Of a stretch of 64,000 nt of DNA, positions 54,699-63,156 are shown in pieces (within the stretch, counting starts at the first letter, position 1; each line of letters begins with the position of its first letter). Under the pieces are notes generated by a model. That model was given only the letters and a program-made list of their open reading frames with translations, did not search any database and had not been told where the DNA came from. The position numbers were made by a program, and so were the translations under genes. The stretch covers positions 1 to 64,000 of the forward strand of contig JAJOJF010000031.1 of assembly GCA_021208885.1 (NCBI GenBank). The letters are read 5' to 3'. Origin of the DNA: Burkholderiaceae bacterium. GTDB taxonomy: Bacteria > Pseudomonadota > Gammaproteobacteria > Burkholderiales > Burkholderiaceae_B.

Positions 54699-54739
54699 AT
54701 ATCGTTGGCATGGCAAGACTTGTGCTTCCCATGCGATAT
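54699..54739. other. Imperfect inverted repeat upstream of the binding-protein gene
   Basis: ATATCG..CATGG (54699-54713) and CCATGCGATAT (54729-54739) form arms separated by 15 bases, with four extra bases in the left arm. It lies between the GntR gene and the start of the LivK-like gene, where a regulator could bind. No T-run follows, so it is not a clear terminator. Confidence 0.25.
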
Positions 54740-54877
54740 CTGACTGATGGGTCCCAGCCTTTATACTGTGTCCACCAATTACTTCACTGAGCGCAAGGTT
54801 TCTAGACCGACGGTGCTCAGCAAGCGTGACGTTTGCTGTCACGACGGAAATGTTGATCTGTGTTTCGGATTAGGCCT

Positions 54878-56098
54878 ATGTTCAAGTTCATATTCACGCC
54901 CAGAAGACTGTTAGTCGCGATGCTGAGCTGTGCGTCGATGGTGGCCCAGGCTCAGACAACTGCGAACTCCACTCTCGATCCAGTCCTGATTGGGTTTGAT
55001 GGTGCTTTCACTCAACCGACTAGCACCTCGGCAGCAGCGATCGAGACTGGTGCACAAATCGCCATTGATGAAATCAACGCACGTGGTGGGGTGCTCAACG
55101 GACGTCCACTAAAGTTGGTGACTGAAGACAACCATGGGATTTCAGCTCGGGCGCGTGACAATTTTGAGACTCTCGCCGCGATGCCAGACTTGGTGGCAAT
55201 TTATGGCGGTAAGTTCAGTCCAGCCATCATGGAGACTATGCCGCTGGCCAATGAGTTGAGGGTTGTCTCTGTCAGTCTTTGGGGGTCAGCTAACCCTATT
55301 ACGAGTGACCCTGCCAAGAACCCGTATGTCTATCGACTGTCACTCAAGGACAGTTGGGCCATTCCGGCCATGATGCAGCAAGCATTGAACGTGCATTCAG
55401 CTAACCGGCTATGTGCGATTCTGCCCAACACGGCGTGGGGCCGTTCTGGGGCGAATGCGTTGGACTTGAACTTGCCCAAGACAGGTCAACAATTGGTTCA
55501 CTCAAAATGGTATCAGTGGGGTCAGACTGACTTTGTATCGGATATACAAAACTGTATCGACGCTGGCGGGCAGGCCATCATCATGATCGCCAATGAGGGA
55601 GAGGGTGCTGCCATCATCAACAGCATGGCACAACTGCCAAAAGAGAAACGCTTGCCCATGGTGTCGCATTGGGGTGTAACTGGTGGTGTGCTTCATGAGC
55701 TAATTCAATCGAGCTTAAACAATGTGGATGTCGATATCATTCAGACGTTTAGCTTTGTTGGCAATCAGAGACCCAAGGCGAAGGCACTTGCAGAGAAGGT
55801 GATGCAGCTTACTGGTGCTACCGATGCCGCCTTAATCAAGAGCCCGGTGGGTGTGGCCCAGGCCTATGACATGACCCATTTGCTCGCACTAGCAGTCGAA
55901 CAAGCTGGTTCAACTGACAGAGCGGCTATTCAGGTAGCATTGCAGGCGTTGCCTGCCTACGAGGGAGCCATTCGCGACTATGCCCGACCGTTTTCTGCAG
56001 ACAACCATGATGCGTTGACGGCCGCGCAGGTTTTGTTCGTGCATGTCAAGGCCAACGGAGCCTTGGTTCCTGTGGCTGTCGATGGAATGACTAAATGA
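54878..56098 (+). CDS. Orphan LivK-like periplasmic binding protein
   Basis: A 406-residue binding protein of the branched-chain amino acid (Peripla_BP_6) family. The signal peptide MFKFIFTPRRLLVAMLSCAS ends near AQAQ. The mature start DPVLIGFDGAFTQPTSTSAA, then AIDEINARGGVLNGRPLKLV and YGGKFSPAIMETMPLANEL, are the family pattern. No ABC permease or ATPase genes are next to it. Instead its stop overlaps the start of a GGDEF-EAL gene (ATGA), so it may pass a ligand signal to that enzyme's periplasmic domain. Confidence 0.9.
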   Translation: MFKFIFTPRRLLVAMLSCASMVAQAQTTANSTLDPVLIGFDGAFTQPTSTSAAAIETGAQIAIDEINARGGVLNGRPLKLVTEDNHGISARARDNFETLAAMPDLVAIYGGKFSPAIMETMPLANELRVVSVSLWGSANPITSDPAKNPYVYRLSLKDSWAIPAMMQQALNVHSANRLCAILPNTAWGRSGANALDLNLPKTGQQLVHSKWYQWGQTDFVSDIQNCIDAGGQAIIMIANEGEGAAIINSMAQLPKEKRLPMVSHWGVTGGVLHELIQSSLNNVDVDIIQTFSFVGNQRPKAKALAEKVMQLTGATDAALIKSPVGVAQAYDMTHLLALAVEQAGSTDRAAIQVALQALPAYEGAIRDYARPFSADNHDALTAAQVLFVHVKANGALVPVAVDGMTK

Positions 56099-58743
56099 CA
56101 GACACGTCGTTGCGATCCGAAGTCAGACAAGGGGTTGCCAAGGTTATAGGCTTGCAATTGGCGTTTACGCTCCTGTTGCTGTTTGTGGTGGCTGTTTCGG
56201 GGGGCTTCTATGCATTGACGTCGGATTTGAAGTCCAAGAAGGATGTGATTGGCGCACGAATCAGTGCGGAGATTTCGACGATCTCCAGTGCGTTGGAAGG
56301 CTTGGCGACCTCGCCGGTATTGTGGACGGCACTGACAGACACAACTGATAGAAATGCTTACCTCACGCCTTTGCTTGCTGGATTGAATCGAACTGACACC
56401 TTCCGATTTGGGGTGCTCGATTATCGCGGACGTGAGTACGTAGTGCCAAAGGACTTTTTTCTCACCCAAGAGCAATATCAGCAAAGCTCAAGCTCTTGGC
56501 TTGAAATACCTCAACTGCATTTTGAAGTGATTCAAACGGATTCGTCAGGGCTTCATGTGTTGATGGTTGCACCCATCTTGTCGCCTATGAGCCAAAGCAT
56601 CGTTGGTTATGCCATTGGTGCGTATGGGATTGACCGGTCGCTCGAACAGCTGCAATTTGGGTTAGAGACGGAGATCACGGTGAATTTCCGAAGGCCAGCA
56701 GCAATTGGGGTTTATGACTTTGGGCTTTTGACGGTGTCGACCACAAGCCGGCAGACCATAAAAACACCGAACGGTGAGTTTGTTTTTTACCTGACCGTCA
56801 CCGACTCGTACAAACAGGCACTAATTACCTTGTTGCTACTGTTGTCGGCCGTGGCAGTGGTGGGGCTTTACGCCCATCGCGTGGGTATGAAATGGTCTAC
56901 AGGATTTGCCAAACGTACATTGGCGCGTCTTGAAACCTTGGTGAGCCAATCCAGAGCGGTCGTGCGCGGAGAGAAAGTATCGATTCAATCGGAACAAGCT
57001 TCCGATGAAATCTCAGAAATCCAGAATACGCTAGTCAAGTTGCTGTCGGATCAGCGCGCCACCCTTGATCAGCTCAGGACAGCAGCCAGCGTGTATGAAA
57101 CAGCTGGTGAAGCCATCATGGTGACTGACACGCAAGGGGCCATTGTTGATGTCAACGCCGCGCTTTTGTCGATCACAGGTTATAGCCGTGATGAAATTAT
57201 TGGGCAGCAGTCTGGAAAAATTTATCGTTCACCTGCACAAAGCCGAGCTGATCCAGCTATTGCACAAGCGGTGGTTCAAAGAGGTAACTGGCGTGGTGAA
57301 ACGGTATTTTTTGACCGAACCGGAAATCCGATTCCTGCTCAATTGGCCGTATCGGTTGTGCACGATACGGATGGCCAGGTAACCGGTCGGGTCGCAATCT
57401 TCACCGATATTCGGCAGATCAAGGATGCTGAGACCCGCTTGCGGCAGCTAGCCTATGAGGACCCGTTGACAGGCAAGCCAAACTATAGAGCCTTCACCGA
57501 TTTTATTAATCAACAAATCAATGATCCGACAACGCGCAGCAAGCCGTTTTTGTTTTTGTTCATTGATCTCGACCGCCTAAAGCAAATCAATGATTTGTGG
57601 GGCCATGAAAAAGGTGATGACATCATTCAGGCTGCTGCAGACCATTTCTCGCAATCCTTGCCTTCAGGCCACATGCTAGGCAGGCGTTCAGGCGACGAGT
57701 TTCTAGCCTACGTGCCGCTTGAGCCGGGTCAGGCCACCCAGACGATAAAAGAGCAGTTACGCAACGAATTGGTCAACTATCGTGTCACGCTTGACGATGG
57801 TGTTTATGAGGCGACAGCCAGTATTGGAGTTACTCAATACCCGGCGTTTGGACGTTCGCTCAAAGACCTGTTGCAACAGGCAGACGCTGCCCTTTATGAG
57901 GCCAAACGTGGCGTTGCAAACCAAAAAATCGTCTGGTACGACGATCGATTAGGCCAGAAGATGCGGCGTCAACTGGCGATTCAGGCTGCTTTGCCTGAAG
58001 CCATCAAAGCAGACCGCATCGTGCCACACTTTCAACCTGAGGTAAGTCTAGACACGAGTGATATTGTTGGGTTTGAAGCCTTGGCACGCTGGCATGACCC
58101 GGTGCTCGGGTTTGTGGCACCCGATGAGTTCATCGCGGTGGCTGAAGAGTCAGACTTGATTGTGAGCCTCTCGCACAGCATGATCGATCAAGTGTTTGCA
58201 GCCATGCCCGATTTACAATCACGGTTTCCTGGAGTGCAAGTGGCTGTCAATGCCTCACCGCGCCTGTTTTTAAACCAAAAGTGGTTAGACCGTTTGCGGC
58301 AGTTCGCATCTGAATGCCCGTCACTTGTATCGAGCCTCGTGCTAGAGATTACGGAAACTGACCTGGCCACCCAGGAAGATTTATTGATTGGTCAGTTGCA
58401 GCAAATGCGAGAGCTAGGCATTAAGGTTGCGATCGATGATTTTGGAAAAGGTCATTCGTCACTGGCACGGCTCGCTAACATGCCACTAGACAAGCTCAAG
58501 ATCGATGCGGCGTTTGTGGCGGGGATTGGCGATGGTATTCAGGAAAACATTATCGAAGTCATTTTGGGATTTGCCCGCACACTTGAGCTGACGGTGACTG
58601 CTGAGGGTGTGGAGACCGAGCAACAAATGCAGTGGCTACAGTCCGCTGGTTGCCAGCGTGCTCAGGGTTGGTTTTACGCGCGTGCCATGCCTGTTGCAGA
58701 GGTGCTTGCCTTGCAAACGCCGCTTCGAGTTGCTGGCGCCTAG
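56095..58743 (+). CDS. Membrane c-di-GMP enzyme: periplasmic sensor, PAS, GGDEF, EAL
   Basis: An 882-residue protein. Two membrane helices (about 18-40 and 241-262) bracket a periplasmic domain of about 200 residues. A PAS domain (about 335-445) and GGDEF domain (about 455-615) follow; the latter has SGDEF (532-536) in place of GGDEF and no upstream RxxD inhibition site. The EAL domain has EALARW (661-666), VNASP, LEITETD, IDDFGKGHSSL and EGVETEQ, so a phosphodiesterase is the likeliest activity. The SGDEF half may be weak or regulatory. Its start overlaps the stop of the binding-protein gene. Confidence 0.92.
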   Translation: MTDTSLRSEVRQGVAKVIGLQLAFTLLLLFVVAVSGGFYALTSDLKSKKDVIGARISAEISTISSALEGLATSPVLWTALTDTTDRNAYLTPLLAGLNRTDTFRFGVLDYRGREYVVPKDFFLTQEQYQQSSSSWLEIPQLHFEVIQTDSSGLHVLMVAPILSPMSQSIVGYAIGAYGIDRSLEQLQFGLETEITVNFRRPAAIGVYDFGLLTVSTTSRQTIKTPNGEFVFYLTVTDSYKQALITLLLLLSAVAVVGLYAHRVGMKWSTGFAKRTLARLETLVSQSRAVVRGEKVSIQSEQASDEISEIQNTLVKLLSDQRATLDQLRTAASVYETAGEAIMVTDTQGAIVDVNAALLSITGYSRDEIIGQQSGKIYRSPAQSRADPAIAQAVVQRGNWRGETVFFDRTGNPIPAQLAVSVVHDTDGQVTGRVAIFTDIRQIKDAETRLRQLAYEDPLTGKPNYRAFTDFINQQINDPTTRSKPFLFLFIDLDRLKQINDLWGHEKGDDIIQAAADHFSQSLPSGHMLGRRSGDEFLAYVPLEPGQATQTIKEQLRNELVNYRVTLDDGVYEATASIGVTQYPAFGRSLKDLLQQADAALYEAKRGVANQKIVWYDDRLGQKMRRQLAIQAALPEAIKADRIVPHFQPEVSLDTSDIVGFEALARWHDPVLGFVAPDEFIAVAEESDLIVSLSHSMIDQVFAAMPDLQSRFPGVQVAVNASPRLFLNQKWLDRLRQFASECPSLVSSLVLEITETDLATQEDLLIGQLQQMRELGIKVAIDDFGKGHSSLARLANMPLDKLKIDAAFVAGIGDGIQENIIEVILGFARTLELTVTAEGVETEQQMQWLQSAGCQRAQGWFYARAMPVAEVLALQTPLRVAGA

Positions 58744-58744
58744 T

Positions 58745-60658
58745 CTAGAGCTTTGCGAGCGTTACGACCCGATTTCTTCCGCGCTCTTTGGCGGCATATA
58801 ATGCTTCGTCAGCTTGATTCAGTAGGCTATCAATTGTCTGGTCAGCGACATGCTCTCCATACGCCAGACCGATGCTGATCGTTACTTGCAGTGGCCGCTC
58901 GCCGTCAGCCACCTCGATTTTTGTCTTGGCGGTTTCCATTCGCATCTCCTCGGCAACGTGTTTGGCGCTGTCTGCTGGCGTTTTGGGTAACAACAGCGCG
59001 AATTCCTCGCCCCCTAGTCGCACCAAAAGATCGGAGGATCGTATCGAACCAGACCATTTGGTGGCCAGTGTTTGAAGAACGATATCGCCAACAGCATGGC
59101 CCCAGGTGTCGTTGATCTTTTTAAAGTGATCAATGTCAATCATCAGCACGGCCAGTGACATTTGGGCAAGGTCAGATTGTTCGTTCATTTGCTGCATGAA
59201 CTCGTCTAGGCCACGCCGGTTGGCAACGCCCGTTAAGGGGTCAAGTGTTGCTTCGGTGCGCAGTTTCTGATTTAGTGACTCAAGCGCCAGGCGAGTGGTT
59301 TTTTCTCGTTCGTATTCTTGCGATAGTCTAATGGCTTGCGTAATGTCACTGTATAGAGCGACATAATGGGTGACCTTACCCCATTCATCTTGAAACGGGA
59401 TGATGGTGGCCGTCAGCCAGATCAAGTCACCGGTCTTTGTGCGATTGCGAAACGTGCCACGCCAGATCTGCCCAGACGCTAGAGTGTTCCACATGCTTGC
59501 AAAGAGCTCTGGCCGTTCAAGTCCACTATTCAATATTCGATGATCTTGGCCAATCAGCTCTTGCCTGGTATAACCAGTTGCTCGCAGCATTGGCTCGTTG
59601 ACCTCTTCGATCTTGCCATCGAGATCCGAGCGTGTCATCAAGAGGTGTGTGGTGATTCCAGCCAGAAGGTTGTCTGACACAGCTGCTGCCCGGGCTTGCC
59701 TGATGTAGAGACGGTAAAGCGCCAACAGCACGCCGATGACCAGTACTGATCCAAGGATTGCTATTAGCAACAAAAAATCTCGGGTCTGTTCGGTTTCAGC
59801 ACTCAGCGCATCCATGCTCGCAATGCTTGTCACAATCATCGGTGACTGGGTTTTAGTCCTATACACCACCAGCAAATTACCATCGGCACCCCAGTAGAAG
59901 TTCCCGATTTCCTGTTTTGAAACGGCTTGAAACAGCTGACCAAACACAGCCGATGTGTCTATTGGTTGAGCATGATGGCTCATGACTTTTTGTCCGTTGA
60001 AGTTAAATACAGCGATTTCAACAGCTGGATTGTGATCGATACGGCTCCAGACATTATGAAAAAACGAAATATTGACGCTAGCAACCCAGGTCAATTGTTT
60101 GCCATCTTGCTCGACGGTGTAAAACGCAGGCATCAGTTGCTGGGTCGGTGAAGTCTTGTTTTGGCTCCAGTCATAGAGATCCCGATACGGCAAAACATCG
60201 CCGAAGCGGACTTCGCCGATGCGCCAGCTAATCGCAGCAGTGTTTTCCGAATAGGCATCCCGAGGTAGAACTTTGCCGATATTTGCGGGATTGGAGCTCG
60301 TGAGCACCTGGCCTTGGCTATCAATTAACGATAGGCTGCGTATGACGTGTGAAGTGCTAATGGCGCGTTTTAGTTCGTCTGGCGTAAGCACATCTGGCGT
60401 CAGCATGGTAATGCTAGTCATCTCGCCCATGGTGAGCAAGATCGTGGTTACCAGGTTAAACGATCGTTCAAGATGATCCTCAAGTAAAGTCGTCTCGGAG
60501 CTGAGTGCACGCTCAGTCGAGTTCGTGAAGCTATTTTGTACAGAACGATAAGCAAAAAAATAGCTAGACCACACCAGTATGAGCAGGCCTGCGCCAACCG
60601 CCATACCGATCCGGCGGATTTGTTGGGGCTTTAATCGTTGTGAGAGGTTCGCTGCCAA
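58745..60658 (-). CDS. Membrane diguanylate cyclase: periplasmic sensor, PAS, GGDEF
   Basis: A 637-residue protein with helices at about 18-38 and 295-317, between which lies a large periplasmic Cache-like domain. A PAS domain (about 335-445) and a GGDEF domain follow. GGEEF (549-553) is intact and RSSD (540-543) is the product-inhibition I-site five residues before it, so it should make c-di-GMP. The start is a TTG at 60658 with AGGA at good spacing. It ends one base from the end of the opposing gene at 58743. Confidence 0.92.
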   Translation of the reverse strand: MAANLSQRLKPQQIRRIGMAVGAGLLILVWSSYFFAYRSVQNSFTNSTERALSSETTLLEDHLERSFNLVTTILLTMGEMTSITMLTPDVLTPDELKRAISTSHVIRSLSLIDSQGQVLTSSNPANIGKVLPRDAYSENTAAISWRIGEVRFGDVLPYRDLYDWSQNKTSPTQQLMPAFYTVEQDGKQLTWVASVNISFFHNVWSRIDHNPAVEIAVFNFNGQKVMSHHAQPIDTSAVFGQLFQAVSKQEIGNFYWGADGNLLVVYRTKTQSPMIVTSIASMDALSAETEQTRDFLLLIAILGSVLVIGVLLALYRLYIRQARAAAVSDNLLAGITTHLLMTRSDLDGKIEEVNEPMLRATGYTRQELIGQDHRILNSGLERPELFASMWNTLASGQIWRGTFRNRTKTGDLIWLTATIIPFQDEWGKVTHYVALYSDITQAIRLSQEYEREKTTRLALESLNQKLRTEATLDPLTGVANRRGLDEFMQQMNEQSDLAQMSLAVLMIDIDHFKKINDTWGHAVGDIVLQTLATKWSGSIRSSDLLVRLGGEEFALLLPKTPADSAKHVAEEMRMETAKTKIEVADGERPLQVTISIGLAYGEHVADQTIDSLLNQADEALYAAKERGRNRVVTLAKL

Positions 60659-60661
60659 GCG

Positions 60662-61471
60662 CTAGTCCTTGACCAGAATGGGCAGTAGATTGTTGACTCG
60701 AGCCGCCTGCTCGAGTCGGCCATCTTGCTTGACACGGGCGACAAACTCGTTGACAGTGGCTAACCATTGAGGGTCACCCTTGCGCACTGCATAGGCGTAA
60801 TCAGTTGTTTTCAGCTCCGTGGTCGGACTAATTAGTCTTGCCCAGTCGACATTTCGCAACATCCGCTGGCTATAAGGGTAGTCAGTGGCAAACGCATCGG
60901 CGCGACCGGTCTCGACTTCGATCTCACGTTCGGAAGGCTTGCTGACGACGGACAATGTCGCGTTTTTAAAGTAATCCCGAGAAAACGGCTCCATGTAAGT
61001 GCCTTTTTGCACAGAGATGACGACGCCAGGTTGATCGAGATCTTCAACTGTCTGCAGTGCGGTGTTTGATTTGGTGGTAATGAAGTAAATATCGCTGCGC
61101 AGGTAAGGATCAGAAAAATCCACTCGTTCTTGACGAGCTGACGTTACACCCGACCCCATCATGGCGATATCGCAATCGCCTGCCTCAAGCCGGTCCATAA
61201 AGTTGGCAAAGTCGGTTTTGACGTACTTTAGCTTGACGCCAAGATCCTGAGCAAACGCGCGTGACATGTCAATATCAATGCCCTGCATCTCGCCAGTCCT
61301 CGGATGTTCAAAACTAATGCCGAAGTACTGAGGCCAGTGGCAAACGAGCAGCGTGCCGCGCTGCTTTACCTCGGCCAATGTGTCCGCAGCGCTTGTGCCC
61401 GGGATCACTGAGAGCAGCGTCAGCAAGCAAAGGCGTATGGTCGTGTCTGAGAAGTTGATTTTTTTGAGCAT
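60662..61471 (-). CDS. Orphan polar-amino-acid-type periplasmic binding protein (SBP_bac_3)
   Basis: A 269-residue binding protein with signal MLKKINFSDTTIRLCLLTLL ending near SAADT. The SBP_bac_3 fold is shown by LLVCHWPQYFGISFEHPRTG, GIDIDMSRAFAQDLGVKL and DCDIAMMGSGVTSARQERV. These proteins bind amino acids or related acids. No transporter genes adjoin; the diguanylate cyclase begins three bases downstream. I take the ATG at 61471 for the signal peptide; a longer frame begins at 61534. Confidence 0.88.
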   Translation of the reverse strand: MLKKINFSDTTIRLCLLTLLSVIPGTSAADTLAEVKQRGTLLVCHWPQYFGISFEHPRTGEMQGIDIDMSRAFAQDLGVKLKYVKTDFANFMDRLEAGDCDIAMMGSGVTSARQERVDFSDPYLRSDIYFITTKSNTALQTVEDLDQPGVVISVQKGTYMEPFSRDYFKNATLSVVSKPSEREIEVETGRADAFATDYPYSQRMLRNVDWARLISPTTELKTTDYAYAVRKGDPQWLATVNEFVARVKQDGRLEQAARVNNLLPILVKD

Positions 61472-61926
61472 GACATCATTTTGAAAGTCAACGGCAATTG
61501 GACAGCAGTAAGCTTCATGGGTTTCATAAACCACCGTTCTCTGGTGTTAACGAGATTATGGCCAATTAAAAATTCTTTTGTTTGATGCATCTGGAGTCGT
61601 GACAAGGATTGGTCGATACATTAATAACTAACCATTAAATAAACACATTAAGTCAACCCATATCCCAAATCGAAACCTGAGCTTATTGTTTCTAAAATCG
61701 AATTTTCCTTAGTGCACAGGGTAAACTTATGCGTTTTCTTGTTTTGCAGGGAACGGCAGGCATTTCATTCGGGTCATATCTTTGATCATTTCAACCATCG
61801 ATGGTGTCATGCAGCCAAGTTGCTATTTCATACCTTTCCTTTCAATGCCGACCACGTTACAGCTTTTAACGGCTGTGAGTTCAACAAACCGAAGCGATGT
61901 GCTTGTCTCAATCAACACTTTTCTAA
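61472..61926. other. AT-rich regulatory gap between the sensor pair and the polysaccharide genes
   Basis: This 455-base stretch separates the binding protein (minus) and the HlyD gene (plus). It is visibly AT-rich, with AAATCGAA twice (61668-61675 and 61695-61702) and a 12-bp palindrome ACCATCGATGGT (61794-61805). A possible 72-codon frame (61712-61930) overlaps the HlyD start and shows no family likeness, so I do not call it. Promoters for both directions are expected here; none is clear enough to name. Confidence 0.5.
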
Positions 61927-63156
61927 ATGAAAATTAATTTCAATGGGAAGTTTTTCCGCCGGTTGGTTGGCATCATCATTTTGGTGGCGCTTTTGATTGT
62001 GGTCGGACCTGCTCTATTCAAAATTCAAAGCGCGAATGCGATCGTCAACGGCCATGTGGTTTATGTCAATTCCCCACTCGAAGGCGTGGTGACCGACATC
62101 TTCAAATCGGTTGGCTCAACAGTCGAGCGTGGTGAGCCATTGATGACCGTGAACAATCCAAGGGTGGGCGAGCGGTTGCTCGAGGAACTAAAAGCGCAAC
62201 GTCGTACATTAACTGAACGCATCAATGGGCTTGCAAGGCAACAAACGAGTTTGCAAGCGATGCAGTCAGACCTGCGTATCCGGGTCGATCTTCACAATAG
62301 CCATGAAACAACTCGGCTAGACCATCAGATTGCTGAGGCTCGCGCACAGGCCTTGGCACAGCAAGGCACCGTCAGTGAATTAAAGCTCACGCTGGAAAAA
62401 AACCAAAAGTTACTCGCACAAAACTTCATCTCGGAAGTCGAGTTTGACCGTTCGCGATTCGCCCTTGAAATCGGCGAACGGCAACTGCAGGCAATAGAAG
62501 CCAAAATCCGAATGCTGGAGTCTGAGCAGGATGCCTTGGCCGCTGGTGTCTATCTCGGTGAGGGGCGCAATGACGTGCCTTACACCCAACAAAAGCTCGA
62601 GGAAATTTCGGTGCAGCTAATCAATATCGATGCCGATATCAGTGAGGCGGATGCGCGCCTTGCTGCGCTAGATATGCAAATTGAGGCTGAACAGACCAAT
62701 CTGCAGAAGTTACGTGAGGCTATTTTGGTTGCGCCTGTTACTGGCATGATCTGGCGTCAGTACTTCCCGGTGGGCAGTGATGTCATTTTGGCGAGTCGTC
62801 TTTCTGCCCTGGTGGACTGCAGCGACTTGTTTGTCGAAGCTGCTGTGCCAGACAAAGACCTAGCCGGCCTGTCCGAAGGAAGCAGGGTCAATTATCGGCT
62901 GGTGGGTAGCCATGAATGGGCGGTCGGTGAAGTGTTTAAGCTCGTCGGCAGTGGTAATCGGGTGCGTGATGAGACCTTGGCTGCCCAGCTTGACACTGAG
63001 GTGCGCGACGGCCGGATTTTCATTCGGATTGAGCAGGGCTCACTGCCTGATATGCAAGCCAATCAGTGCTATGTTGGCAGGGGCGCGGAAGTCACCTTCG
63101 ATCGGATCTGGAACCCCAAGGTCTTATTAACCCGATTTACTGGTCTTTTCCAGTAA
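61927..63156 (+). CDS. HlyD-family membrane-fusion protein of a polysaccharide synthase operon
   Basis: A 409-residue protein with one N-terminal anchor helix (residues 12-31), then a biotinyl-lipoyl segment (PLEGVVTDIFKSVGSTVERG), long coiled coils (about 75-120 and 140-230) and a second lipoyl half with VAPVTGMIWRQYFPVGSD. It resembles the periplasmic part of Alg44-type proteins but has no PilZ domain. Its stop overlaps the synthase start as TAATG, so it probably helps export the polymer. The ATG has no obvious ribosome site, which is unusual. Confidence 0.86.
   Translation: MKINFNGKFFRRLVGIIILVALLIVVGPALFKIQSANAIVNGHVVYVNSPLEGVVTDIFKSVGSTVERGEPLMTVNNPRVGERLLEELKAQRRTLTERINGLARQQTSLQAMQSDLRIRVDLHNSHETTRLDHQIAEARAQALAQQGTVSELKLTLEKNQKLLAQNFISEVEFDRSRFALEIGERQLQAIEAKIRMLESEQDALAAGVYLGEGRNDVPYTQQKLEEISVQLINIDADISEADARLAALDMQIEAEQTNLQKLREAILVAPVTGMIWRQYFPVGSDVILASRLSALVDCSDLFVEAAVPDKDLAGLSEGSRVNYRLVGSHEWAVGEVFKLVGSGNRVRDETLAAQLDTEVRDGRIFIRIEQGSLPDMQANQCYVGRGAEVTFDRIWNPKVLLTRFTGLFQ

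Noticed and set aside
61794..61805. 12-bp palindrome ACCATCGATGGT before the HlyD gene, as an operator
   Set aside because: Perfect 12-bp palindromes are expected by chance in a window this size, and it is not repeated nearby.
61712..61930. Open frame of 72 codons before the HlyD gene
   Set aside because: Cys- and His-rich reading with no recognisable domain, overlaps the HlyD start, and lies in AT-rich regulatory DNA.
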